From a bacterium (GTDB lineage: Bacteria > JAHJDO01): DNA of 13,276 bases. A program made the position numbers and the translations under genes. The notes beneath the pieces are model-generated. The model searched no databases and was not told the DNA's origin. It saw nothing but the letters and a program-made list of their open reading frames with translations. Within the stretch, counting starts at the first letter, position 1. The number at the start of each line of letters is the position of its first letter. Positions 6,645 through 13,276 of this stretch are shown here, one piece after another. The stretch is from the NCBI GenBank assembly GCA_030671985.1, contig DAOVHI010000025.1, forward strand, positions 1 through 13,276. The letters run 5' to 3'.

Positions 6645-6673
6645 TTGTAAGATAAATAATCCTCTGATATAAT
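6645..6673 (+). promoter_or_regulatory. Sigma70-type promoter for the isochorismatase-family gene
   Basis: TTGTAA (6645-6650; 4/6) and TATAAT (6668-6673; 6/6) are separated by exactly 17 bases. Transcription would start near 6680, giving a leader of about 29 nt before the ATG at 6709. The promoter begins five bases after the hairpin element ends, so the downstream gene appears to start its own transcription unit. Confidence 0.65.
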
Positions 6674-6708
6674 TAAAAATACTCAAATAAGTAAATGGAG
6701 ACGATGGT

Positions 6709-7254
6709 ATGAAAAATCTTTCCATACAAGACAGTGTACTTGTTGTTGTTGATATACAGGAAAGGATTATTCCTAAAATATTCGACTATCGTACTGTTGT
6801 CAGCAATGCTGTTGCATTAATAAAATCCGCTGAAATACTTAATATTCCGATTATAGTGACTGAGCAATATCCAAAAGGATTAGGCTCAACCATTTCCGAA
6901 ATAAAAGATTTAATAATGCCATGGCAGCCAATAGAGAAAATATGCTTTAGCTGTTTTGGTAATAGTGATTTCTCGAAGAAATTGAATGAACTGAAAAAAG
7001 ACAACATAATATTGTGCGGCATAGAATCTCATGTTTGTATAACGCAAACAGCTTTAGACGGGCTGAAATCAGGATATTCTATTTTCTTCGTTAAAGACGC
7101 TATATCATCCAGAACCGAAAATAATAGAGAAACAGGTTTTGAAAGAATGGCTCAGGCAGGCGCAATCCCCGTCTCTACAGAAATGGCAATGTTTGAGTTG
7201 TTGAAAGAAGCCGGTACGGCTAAATTCAAACAAATGGTAAGTTTGATAAGATAA
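6709..7254 (+). CDS. Isochorismatase-family cysteine hydrolase
   Basis: The 181-residue protein has the cysteine-hydrolase catalytic triad of the isochorismatase fold: D15 in VLVVVDIQERI, K77 in PIEKICFSCF, and nucleophile C110 in CGIESHVCITQTA. The TEQYPKGLGS segment (51-60) and RTENNRETGFERM are typical of the ISOC1/YcaC-like branch rather than nicotinamidase PncA, whose metal-binding Asp/His set I do not see. Substrate is unknown for most of this branch. The ATG at 6709 has TGGAGA at 6696-6701 (7-nt spacing). It has its own promoter and is followed by the arg promoter 10 nt after its stop, so it is probably a separate unit rather than part of arginine synthesis. Confidence 0.85.
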   Translation: MKNLSIQDSVLVVVDIQERIIPKIFDYRTVVSNAVALIKSAEILNIPIIVTEQYPKGLGSTISEIKDLIMPWQPIEKICFSCFGNSDFSKKLNELKKDNIILCGIESHVCITQTALDGLKSGYSIFFVKDAISSRTENNRETGFERMAQAGAIPVSTEMAMFELLKEAGTAKFKQMVSLIR

Positions 7255-7264
7255 AGGCTTTACA

Positions 7265-7293
7265 TTGACATGCCCTGCATATGTATATAGAAT
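7265..7293 (+). promoter_or_regulatory. Strong sigma70-type promoter of the arg operon
   Basis: A perfect TTGACA (7265-7270) and TAGAAT (7288-7293; 5/6) are spaced by 17 bases. The predicted start is near 7300, giving a short leader of about 23 nt before ATG 7323. That leaves no room for attenuation or a T-box, so regulation, if any, should act at initiation. A TGCATATGTATATA sequence (7276-7289) in the spacer partly matches an ARG-box core (see findings). Confidence 0.75.
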
Positions 7294-7322
7294 AAAACTT
7301 CCAAAATATTAAGAGGTTGAAT

Positions 7323-8363
7323 ATGATAAAAGTAGCGATTGTTGGCGCAACAGGTTATACGGGAGTTGAACTAATACGAATTCTCCTGAATCATCCTGAC
7401 GTGGAGATTGTATCCTTGACGAGAAAAGGAGAATCTCTATCAAATATCAGTGAAGCATTTCCCCATATGTATAACCAGACAGCGTTGCCATGTAACACGC
7501 TAAAAAACCCTGAACAAGTTGCAGAAAAAGCTGATGTTATTTTTATGGCGCTTCCACATTGTTCCGGCTTGGATATAACTAACCAATTTCTAAAGCTGGG
7601 AAAGATTGTTATTGACCTGAGCGCGGATTTTCGACTTAAAGATGCTGATATATATGAAAAATGGTATAAAACCAAACATGTTTATCCTGAACTACTTAAG
7701 GAAGCAGTATACGGGCTTCCCGAGATATATAAGTCCGATATTAAGAAGGCAAAACTTATCGCTAATCCGGGCTGTTATCCAACAGGCGCGATCCTTGCCC
7801 TTAAACCGCTCATCGCAAATAAAATGGTAAAAACAGGTTCCATTATTGTGGACTCAAAAAGCGGCGCTTCAGGGGCAGGAAGAAGCTTGAATCAGAAAAG
7901 CCTGTTTTCAGAAGTAAATGAAAACATTGCTCCTTATAATATAAACACGCACAGACATCTGCCGGAGATGATTCAGGAACTTACGGTAACTGAATCAAGC
8001 GCTGTACAAGTTGCATTTGCGCCGCACTTGATCCCTGTAACGCGCGGTATCCTAAGCACAACCTACGTTTCTGTACAGGATAATAAGTCCGCCAACGTGT
8101 TTGATACATATAAAGACTTTTATAAAGAGAGTCCTTTTATTCGGATACTGCCTGAAGGTACAGCTCCTCAAACCAAACATGTTTATGGCTCAAATTACTG
8201 CGACATAGGTATCTTTCCAAACAAAGAAGCGCATCAAATTATCATTATTTCTGCCATTGACAATTTAGTAAAAGGCGCCAGTGGTCAGGCCGTGCAAAAT
8301 ATGAACATAGCATGCGGGCTTGAAGAAACCGCCGGTTTGAATTTTACACCGGTGTTTCCATAA
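7323..8363 (+). CDS. argC: N-acetyl-gamma-glutamyl-phosphate reductase
   Basis: ArgC carries out the NADPH-dependent reduction of N-acetylglutamyl-5-phosphate to the semialdehyde, the third step from glutamate to ornithine. The 346-residue protein opens with the Rossmann motif VAIVGATGYTGVEL (4-17). It carries the active-site cysteine C151 in ANPGCYPTGA and the histidines of THRHLPEM (209-216). A TTG at 7317 lies in frame two codons upstream. I prefer ATG 7323 because AAGAGG (7311-7316) gives proper spacing and the family starts at the strand before the Rossmann loop. It is first in the operon, and its stop overlaps the ribosome binding site of argJ (10-nt gap). Confidence 0.97.
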   Translation: MIKVAIVGATGYTGVELIRILLNHPDVEIVSLTRKGESLSNISEAFPHMYNQTALPCNTLKNPEQVAEKADVIFMALPHCSGLDITNQFLKLGKIVIDLSADFRLKDADIYEKWYKTKHVYPELLKEAVYGLPEIYKSDIKKAKLIANPGCYPTGAILALKPLIANKMVKTGSIIVDSKSGASGAGRSLNQKSLFSEVNENIAPYNINTHRHLPEMIQELTVTESSAVQVAFAPHLIPVTRGILSTTYVSVQDNKSANVFDTYKDFYKESPFIRILPEGTAPQTKHVYGSNYCDIGIFPNKEAHQIIIISAIDNLVKGASGQAVQNMNIACGLEETAGLNFTPVFP

Positions 8364-8373
8364 GGACAATTCT

Positions 8374-9582
8374 GTGAAGATAATAAAAGGCGGCATTACA
8401 GCCCCTCGCGGATTTAAGGCGGCTGGAACGTGTTGCGGAATAAAATCATCCAAAAAAGATCTTGCTCTTATTTTTTCAGACAAACCTGCTGTCACTGCGG
8501 GTTTATTTACAACAAATCAGATTAAATCCGCCCATGTTTTACTTGATCTAGTGAGACTGCGAAAAAAAGAATCTCAGGCAATTATAACTAATAGCGGCAA
8601 TGCTAACGCATGCAATGGTGCCGCAGGAAGAGACAATGCGTTAGAAATGTCTGAATACACTGCGAAATGCCTGAATATAGACGGACAAGGGGTGCTCGTC
8701 GCATCCACCGGAATAATTGGGAAACCGCTTCCTATGAATGAAATTAAAAAAGGTATTAAAGATATCTCCGACAAACTTGCTGTGGATGGCTCTAAAGATG
8801 CCGCTGAGGCCATTCTCACAACTGATAGTGCTGTAAAAGAAATTGCCGTAGATACAGGGATTAAAGGTAGAACAAAGGATGATATAAAAATCGGCGCAAT
8901 CGCTAAAGGCTCGGGAATGATTGCTCCTAATATGGCCACACTGCTTGCGTTTATAACCACAGATGCCTGCATAGAATACGAAGAATTATTCACGGCTTTG
9001 AGAGAGTGTGTAAATACTACATTTAATATGTTGACAGTAGACGGAGATATGAGTCCTAACGATACAGTTATCATTATGGCAAACGGTCTGGCGAGAAATA
9101 AAAGAATTAAATTCAACACACCTGAATATGAGAAATTTACCTGTGCACTTAATCATGTATGTGCATATCTTACAAAAAAGATCGCTGCTGACGGTGAAGG
9201 CGCAACAAAACTGGTTGAAGTCCAGATTAAAGGCGCGAGAAACATAAAGGATGCCAGACGCGCAGCTAAAGCAGTAGCCAATTCCAATCTGGTAAAAACG
9301 GCGCTTAACGGATGCGATCCAAATTGGGGAAGAATCCTCTCCAGTTTAGGCGCTGCGCGAATAAAAATTAAGCCCGGGAAAATTGATGCTGCAATTAACT
9401 CTGAACCAATAGTTCACAATAGTATAAGCACAAATTTCTCTCCGGAAAAACTGCGCAAAATATTGAAAGAAAAAGAAATCACAATAACAATCAACCTAAA
9501 TGTTGGAGATTACGCTTCAACTGCGTATACTTGCGATATATCAGAAGAATATGTGAAAATAAATGCGCATTATCACACATGA
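8374..9582 (+). CDS. argJ: Glutamate N-acetyltransferase / ornithine acetyltransferase
   Basis: ArgJ transfers the acetyl group from N-acetylornithine back to glutamate, making the pathway cyclic. Some members can also use acetyl-CoA. The 402-residue precursor carries the self-cleavage site in KGSGMIAPNMATLLAF, with T189 as the expected N-terminal nucleophile of the beta chain. The ASTGIIG segment (110-116) contributes the oxyanion hole. GDMSPNDTV and the C-terminal GCDPNWGRILSSLG are also conserved. The start is GTG 8374, preceded by AAGGA (8362-8366). Whether this copy is mono- or bifunctional cannot be read by eye; no argA is in the window. Confidence 0.97.
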   Translation: MKIIKGGITAPRGFKAAGTCCGIKSSKKDLALIFSDKPAVTAGLFTTNQIKSAHVLLDLVRLRKKESQAIITNSGNANACNGAAGRDNALEMSEYTAKCLNIDGQGVLVASTGIIGKPLPMNEIKKGIKDISDKLAVDGSKDAAEAILTTDSAVKEIAVDTGIKGRTKDDIKIGAIAKGSGMIAPNMATLLAFITTDACIEYEELFTALRECVNTTFNMLTVDGDMSPNDTVIIMANGLARNKRIKFNTPEYEKFTCALNHVCAYLTKKIAADGEGATKLVEVQIKGARNIKDARRAAKAVANSNLVKTALNGCDPNWGRILSSLGAARIKIKPGKIDAAINSEPIVHNSISTNFSPEKLRKILKEKEITITINLNVGDYASTAYTCDISEEYVKINAHYHT

Positions 9583-9597
9583 GGAATTGAATTAATT

Positions 9598-10458
9598 ATG
9601 GAAAAACTGATTGAAAAAGCAAAGGTTCTCATAGAAGCACTGCCATATATCAAAAAGTTCCATGGGGAAAAAGTAGTGATAAAATATGGCGGAAGCGCAA
9701 TGGAGCACGAAAAAACAAAAAAAGCCATTATGCAGGATATTGTGTTTATGAGATATGTCGGAATGAACCCGATTATTGTGCATGGCGGCGGCAAAGCTAT
9801 AACTGAAGCGCTCAAGAAAATAGGAAAGAAATCTAAATTTGTGGATGGATTGCGTGTTACCGATAAAGAAACAATTCAGGTCGTTGAACAAGTTCTTTTT
9901 GAAAATGCAAATAAAGAGATTGTCTCTCTGATCAATGAATCAGGAGGTAACGCTTTAGGAATTAATGGAAAATCAGAATCTCTTATTATGGCAGCCAAAC
10001 TTGAAACAGATAAGGATATGGGATTTGTAGGACAAATCACAAAAATACGGCCTGAAAAATTGGATGAGCTTTGTAATCAAGGCGTCATTCCTGTAATAAC
10101 GCCGCTTGGACTAGGCAAAAACGGAGAAACCTACAATATAAATGCAGATACTGCCGCTTCAGAGATTGCTGCTACTCTGAAAGCTCAAAAACTGGTTTTG
10201 TTAACGGATGTTCCAGGCATATTAAAGGACAAATCTGATGCGGAATCAATAATGTCTACGCTCAAAGTATCTGAGATAGAAGTTCTTAAAAAAAGAGGCG
10301 TGATTACCGGAGGAATGATACCAAAGATACATGCATGCGAAAGAGCATTAGAAGCAGGTGTTAAAAAATCGCACATCATTGACGGAAGAATTCTGCATTC
10401 CTTGTTATTGGAAATATTTACTGATAAAGGCATAGGGACAGAACTTATTAAAAACTAA
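9598..10458 (+). CDS. argB: Acetylglutamate kinase
   Basis: ArgB phosphorylates N-acetylglutamate with ATP, the second pathway step. The amino-acid-kinase fold shows VVIKYGGSAM (26-35, K29), VHGGGKAI (61-68), FVDGLRVTD (81-89), NADTAASEIA and the C-terminal GGMIPKIHACERAL. At 286 residues it is about 28 longer than the arginine-insensitive E. coli enzyme. It has an N-terminal helix before the first strand (LIEKAKVLIEALPYIKKF), the feature that builds the hexameric, arginine-inhibited form in Thermotoga and Pseudomonas. Feedback control by arginine is therefore likely but inferred. The nearest purine-rich site, GAGGA (9581-9585), is 12 nt from the ATG and overlaps the argJ stop. Confidence 0.97.
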   Translation: MEKLIEKAKVLIEALPYIKKFHGEKVVIKYGGSAMEHEKTKKAIMQDIVFMRYVGMNPIIVHGGGKAITEALKKIGKKSKFVDGLRVTDKETIQVVEQVLFENANKEIVSLINESGGNALGINGKSESLIMAAKLETDKDMGFVGQITKIRPEKLDELCNQGVIPVITPLGLGKNGETYNINADTAASEIAATLKAQKLVLLTDVPGILKDKSDAESIMSTLKVSEIEVLKKRGVITGGMIPKIHACERALEAGVKKSHIIDGRILHSLLLEIFTDKGIGTELIKN

Positions 10459-10470
10459 TTTTTAATTATT

Positions 10471-11652
10471 ATGAAAACTTCTGAAATTCAAAAATTAAGC
10501 AAGCAATACATAATAAACACTTATGGTGAGCGTTCCATTGCTCTCGTAAAAGGGAAAGGGACTTATGTCTGGGATGCTGACGGGAAGAAGTATCTGGACT
10601 TTCTTGCAGGAATTGCGGTTAATGCGTTAGGGCACTGCCATCCTGAAATTATAAAAGCTGTTAAAAAACAAGTTTCCACCCTGATTCATGTATCAAATTT
10701 TTACCATATTAAACAACAGGCGAAACTGGCAGAATTACTCATTAAACACTCTTTTGAAGGCAAGTGCTTCTTCTGCAATAGCGGCGCAGAAGCGAATGAA
10801 GCCGCTATAAAACTTGCACGAAAATCAACAGAACCGGAAAGATTCGAAATAATTACAATGACAGGATCCTTTCACGGAAGAACTCTGGCAACTATTACAG
10901 CGACAGATAATGCAAAATATCAGAAAGGCATTAATCCCTTGCCGGTTGGATTTAAGCATGCTGTTTTCAATGATATAGAAAGCGTTAAAAAATGTATCAG
11001 CGATAAAACCTGCGCAATTATGCTTGAACCTGTTCAGGGAGAGAGCGGTATTCATATGGCGAAGAAGGATTTTATGATTGAATTAAGAAAGCTTTGTGAT
11101 AAGGAAAAAATTCTTTTAATATTTGACGAGGTACAATGCGGACTCGGAAGAACAGGAAAGCTATTCGCTTATGAGCACTATAATGTAGAGCCGGATATGA
11201 TAACGCTGGCAAAGAGTTTAGGAGGCGGACTACCTATTGGAGCATTGATCGCTAAAGACAAAACCGGTTCAGGCTTTGGACCGGGAGATCACGCATCAAC
11301 ATTTGGCGGAAATCCTCTTTGCTGCGCCGCTGCGTTAACAACTCTAAAAATAATACTTAGAGATGATTTACCTCAACATGCTTTGAAAATGGGTGATTAC
11401 TTCAAGAACAAACTTGAAATGCTCAAAAAGAAATATTCTTTTATTAGGAAAGTTCGTGGTATTGGCTTGATGATTGGAGTTGAACTGGACTTTGAATGTA
11501 AAGAGATTGTTGAGAAATGTCAAAAAGCAGGGTTATTGATAAACTGTGCTTCAGGCAATGTCTTGCGTTTTCTGCCTCCTCTTGTTGTATCTGAAAAAGA
11601 GATTGATAAAGCTATTAATATATTGGATAAAATTCTTGGAGATTACCTATGA
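10471..11652 (+). CDS. argD: Acetylornithine aminotransferase
   Basis: This PLP enzyme converts N-acetylglutamate semialdehyde plus glutamate to N-acetylornithine. The 393 residues show class-III aminotransferase features: FLAGIAVNALGHCHPEI (44-60), FCNSGAEANEAAIKLAR (101-117), the GSFHGRT loop, IFDEVQCGLGRTGK with cofactor-binding D219, and LAKSLGGGLPIGA with Schiff-base K248. Context as the fourth arg gene settles the substrate against other class-III members. ATG 10471 lies 12 nt after the argB stop, and the gap is almost only T and A with no recognisable ribosome binding site. The TGA stop overlaps the argF start as ATGA. Confidence 0.96.
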   Translation: MKTSEIQKLSKQYIINTYGERSIALVKGKGTYVWDADGKKYLDFLAGIAVNALGHCHPEIIKAVKKQVSTLIHVSNFYHIKQQAKLAELLIKHSFEGKCFFCNSGAEANEAAIKLARKSTEPERFEIITMTGSFHGRTLATITATDNAKYQKGINPLPVGFKHAVFNDIESVKKCISDKTCAIMLEPVQGESGIHMAKKDFMIELRKLCDKEKILLIFDEVQCGLGRTGKLFAYEHYNVEPDMITLAKSLGGGLPIGALIAKDKTGSGFGPGDHASTFGGNPLCCAAALTTLKIILRDDLPQHALKMGDYFKNKLEMLKKKYSFIRKVRGIGLMIGVELDFECKEIVEKCQKAGLLINCASGNVLRFLPPLVVSEKEIDKAINILDKILGDYL

Positions 11653-12545
11653 AAAAAGATTTGATATCAATAAATTACCTATCAAAACAAGAGATTTATG
11701 AAATCTTTGAGCTTGCAACACAGTTAAAGAAAGAACAAAAGCAAGGTAAAAGCCATAACGACCTGCTGGCTGGGAAGACCATAGCAATGCTTTTTGAAAA
11801 ACCCTCTCTTAGAACAAGAATGACCTTTGAAACAGGCATGTATCAGCTCGGAGGACATGCGATTTATGAGCGCTTGATAGGAGAAAAGATAGGAGACAGA
11901 GAAACGGTTTTGGATGTAGCTAAAAATCTTGAACGCTGGGTAGACGGTATTGTTGTACGCAGTTTTTCACATCAGAATGTCATTAATCTGGCAAAATTTA
12001 CAAACATTCCAGTAATCAACGCGCTTACGGATCTTCTGCATCCGTGTCAAATACTCACAGACATGTTCACAATACTTGAGAAAAAAGGCAGATTGGAAGG
12101 CATCAAGCTTGCTTACATAGGTGATGGAAATAATGTTTGCAATTCATGGATATATGGCGCTGAGAAAACAGGTATGATACTTAAAATTGCATGTCCAAAT
12201 GGATATGAGCCTTCTCAAGACATAACAGCCAATAATTTGTTTATTTCCAACGACCCCGAAGAGGTGGTCAAGGACGCTGATATTGTTTACACTGATGCAT
12301 GGGCAAGTATGGGGCAGGAATCAGAAAAAAAAATACGAAATAAGGCGTTTCAGGCATTTCAGGTAAATAAAAAGCTTCTCTCAAATGCAAGTCCTGATGT
12401 TTTAATTATGCACTGTCTGCCTGCACATAGAGGTGAAGAAATAACAGATAAAGTAATGGACGGCCCAAATTCAATTGTATTTGATGAGGCGGAAAACAGA
12501 CTGCATGTTCAGAAGGCTGTCTTAAACCTTCTTTTAAAAAATTAA
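11649..12545 (+). CDS. argF: Ornithine carbamoyltransferase, anabolic type by context
   Basis: ArgF joins carbamoyl phosphate to ornithine to give citrulline. The 298-residue protein has the carbamoyl-phosphate-binding FEKPSLRTRMTFE (49-61), LLHPCQILTD (129-138), the ornithine-side loop DAWASMGQE (216-224) and MHCLPAHRGEEI (254-265). HCLPAHRG with the SMG loop indicates ornithine rather than aspartate or acetylornithine as acceptor. Translation starts at the ATG overlapping the argD stop (ATGA), so it is coupled. No carbamoyl-phosphate synthase genes are in the window, so that substrate must come from elsewhere in the genome. Confidence 0.97.
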   Translation: MKKDLISINYLSKQEIYEIFELATQLKKEQKQGKSHNDLLAGKTIAMLFEKPSLRTRMTFETGMYQLGGHAIYERLIGEKIGDRETVLDVAKNLERWVDGIVVRSFSHQNVINLAKFTNIPVINALTDLLHPCQILTDMFTILEKKGRLEGIKLAYIGDGNNVCNSWIYGAEKTGMILKIACPNGYEPSQDITANNLFISNDPEEVVKDADIVYTDAWASMGQESEKKIRNKAFQAFQVNKKLLSNASPDVLIMHCLPAHRGEEITDKVMDGPNSIVFDEAENRLHVQKAVLNLLLKN

Positions 12546-12563
12546 TTAAGGGAGAAATATCCT

Positions 12564-13276
12564 ATGGAAAAAATTGTGGTTGCGTATTCAGGAGGGCTTG
12601 ATACTTCCATTATAATTCACTGGCTAAAGAATAAATATGATGCTGAGATTATTGCTTATACCTCAGACCTTGGTCAAGGAGAGTGCCTTGAGCCGCTTAA
12701 AGAAAAGGCGATAAAAACAGGCGCTTCTAAGATATATATTGAAGATTTGCGGGAAGAATTTGTTAGAAATTATGTATTCCCTTCTTTAAAGGCATGCGCA
12801 TTATATGAGAACAAATATCCCCTGGCCACTGCGCTTGGTCGCCCCCTTATCGCAAAAAGACTTTTGGAGATTGTAAAGAAGGAAAAAGCTGATGCGGTAG
12901 TACATGGGTGTACCGGCAAAGGTAATGATCAGGTCAGATTTGAGGCAACTTTTGCGGCTTTAAATCCGGATATAGAAGTAATTGCGCCGTTGAGGGAATG
13001 GGAACTTAAATCAAGAGAAGAAGAGATAGATTATGCGATAAAGCATAAAATCCCCGTCGACGTTACAAAGAAAAGTCCTTACAGCATTGACATTAATCTT
13101 TACGGGCGAAGCATTGAATGCGGCGTTTTGGAAGATCCTTGGCGAGAACCACCAGAAGAGATCTATTTCTTAACCAAAAATCCGTTAAAAGCGCCAAACA
13201 AGCCGACGTATATAACAATTGAATTTAAAAAAGGCGTTCCTGTAAAAATCAATGGAAAAGCGTATGACTTTATTAC
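12564..13276 (+). CDS. argG: Argininosuccinate synthase, N-terminal part (partial)
   Basis: An open frame runs from ATG 12564 to the window end with no stop: 237 full codons of an enzyme normally near 400. It adenylates citrulline and condenses it with aspartate to form argininosuccinate. The PP-loop [10 protein letters not shown] (6-15) opens the protein. SDLGQGE, the citrulline/aspartate-binding [14 protein letters not shown] and the [20 protein letters not shown] block follow, all matching the family. AAGGGAGA (12548-12555) lies 8-9 nt before the ATG and 18 nt after argF, so it is the sixth gene of the operon. The truncation is only the edge of the window. Confidence 0.96.
   Translation, partial: MEKIVVAYSGGLDTSIIIHWLKNKYDAEIIAYTSDLGQGECLEPLKEKAIKTGASKIYIEDLREEFVRNYVFPSLKACALYENKYPLATALGRPLIAKRLLEIVKKEKADAVVHGCTGKGNDQVRFEATFAALNPDIEVIAPLREWELKSREEEIDYAIKHKIPVDVTKKSPYSIDINLYGRSIECGVLEDPWREPPEEIYFLTKNPLKAPNKPTYITIEFKKGVPVKINGKAYDFI

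Noticed and set aside
8574-9119. 181-codon open frame on the minus strand
   Set aside because: It lies wholly within argJ, which has full motif support. Its predicted product is a low-complexity Ser/Ile/Leu-rich sequence with no recognisable family, so it is a shadow of argJ codon bias.
1-13276. CRISPR arrays, transposase or phage genes, defence islands, rRNA or tRNA genes
   Set aside because: I saw no regularly spaced direct repeats, no recognisable transposase, integrase or defence proteins, and no tRNA- or rRNA-like sequence. All long frames are accounted for by housekeeping or arginine genes.

Overview
This is an AT-rich bacterial chromosomal segment, and every gene that can be supported lies on the + strand. 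Gene order is tight, with many 1-37 nt overlaps. The content is housekeeping and core metabolism rather than accessory DNA. The run SRP RNA - dnaX - ebfC - recR is the arrangement known from Bacillus and relatives. The SRP RNA is the long form with an Alu domain, typical of Firmicutes and some deep-branching or candidate phyla. A TMTC-like membrane protein with TPR repeats and short TAGGG-bounded intergenic hairpins fit an uncultured candidate phylum (Omnitrophota-like) at least as well as a Firmicute. I cannot place it more closely by eye.

Region 1 (1-2098) holds the last 35 codons of alaS, then ruvX, then a polytopic membrane protein with C-terminal TPRs that resembles TMTC/PMT-type glycosyltransferases. 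Region 2 (2099-6185) holds the SRP RNA gene and a genome-maintenance cluster: dnaX (clamp loader), ebfC (nucleoid protein), recR (recombination mediator), cvpA (membrane protein) and nth (endonuclease III). These genes overlap or abut and look co-transcribed. Region 3 (6186-6708) holds a small unrecognised gene, an imperfect stem-loop, and an 80-nt element made of two perfect hairpins. It is the only part that looks accessory.

Region 4 (6645-7254) is an isochorismatase-family hydrolase with its own promoter. Region 5 (7265-13276) is an arginine biosynthesis operon, argC-argJ-argB-argD-argF-argG, behind a near-consensus promoter; argG runs off the window end. Together they take N-acetylglutamate to argininosuccinate. 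ArgJ recycles the acetyl group, and the long N-terminal helix of ArgB suggests that arginine feedback acts at that step. argH and carbamoyl-phosphate synthase are not in view.

I found no convincing undescribed multi-gene system. The items most worth a second look are an extra hairpin inside the SRP RNA Alu domain, the accessory-looking stretch after nth, an A8 run at the gamma/tau boundary of dnaX, and an ARG-box-like palindrome in the arg promoter.
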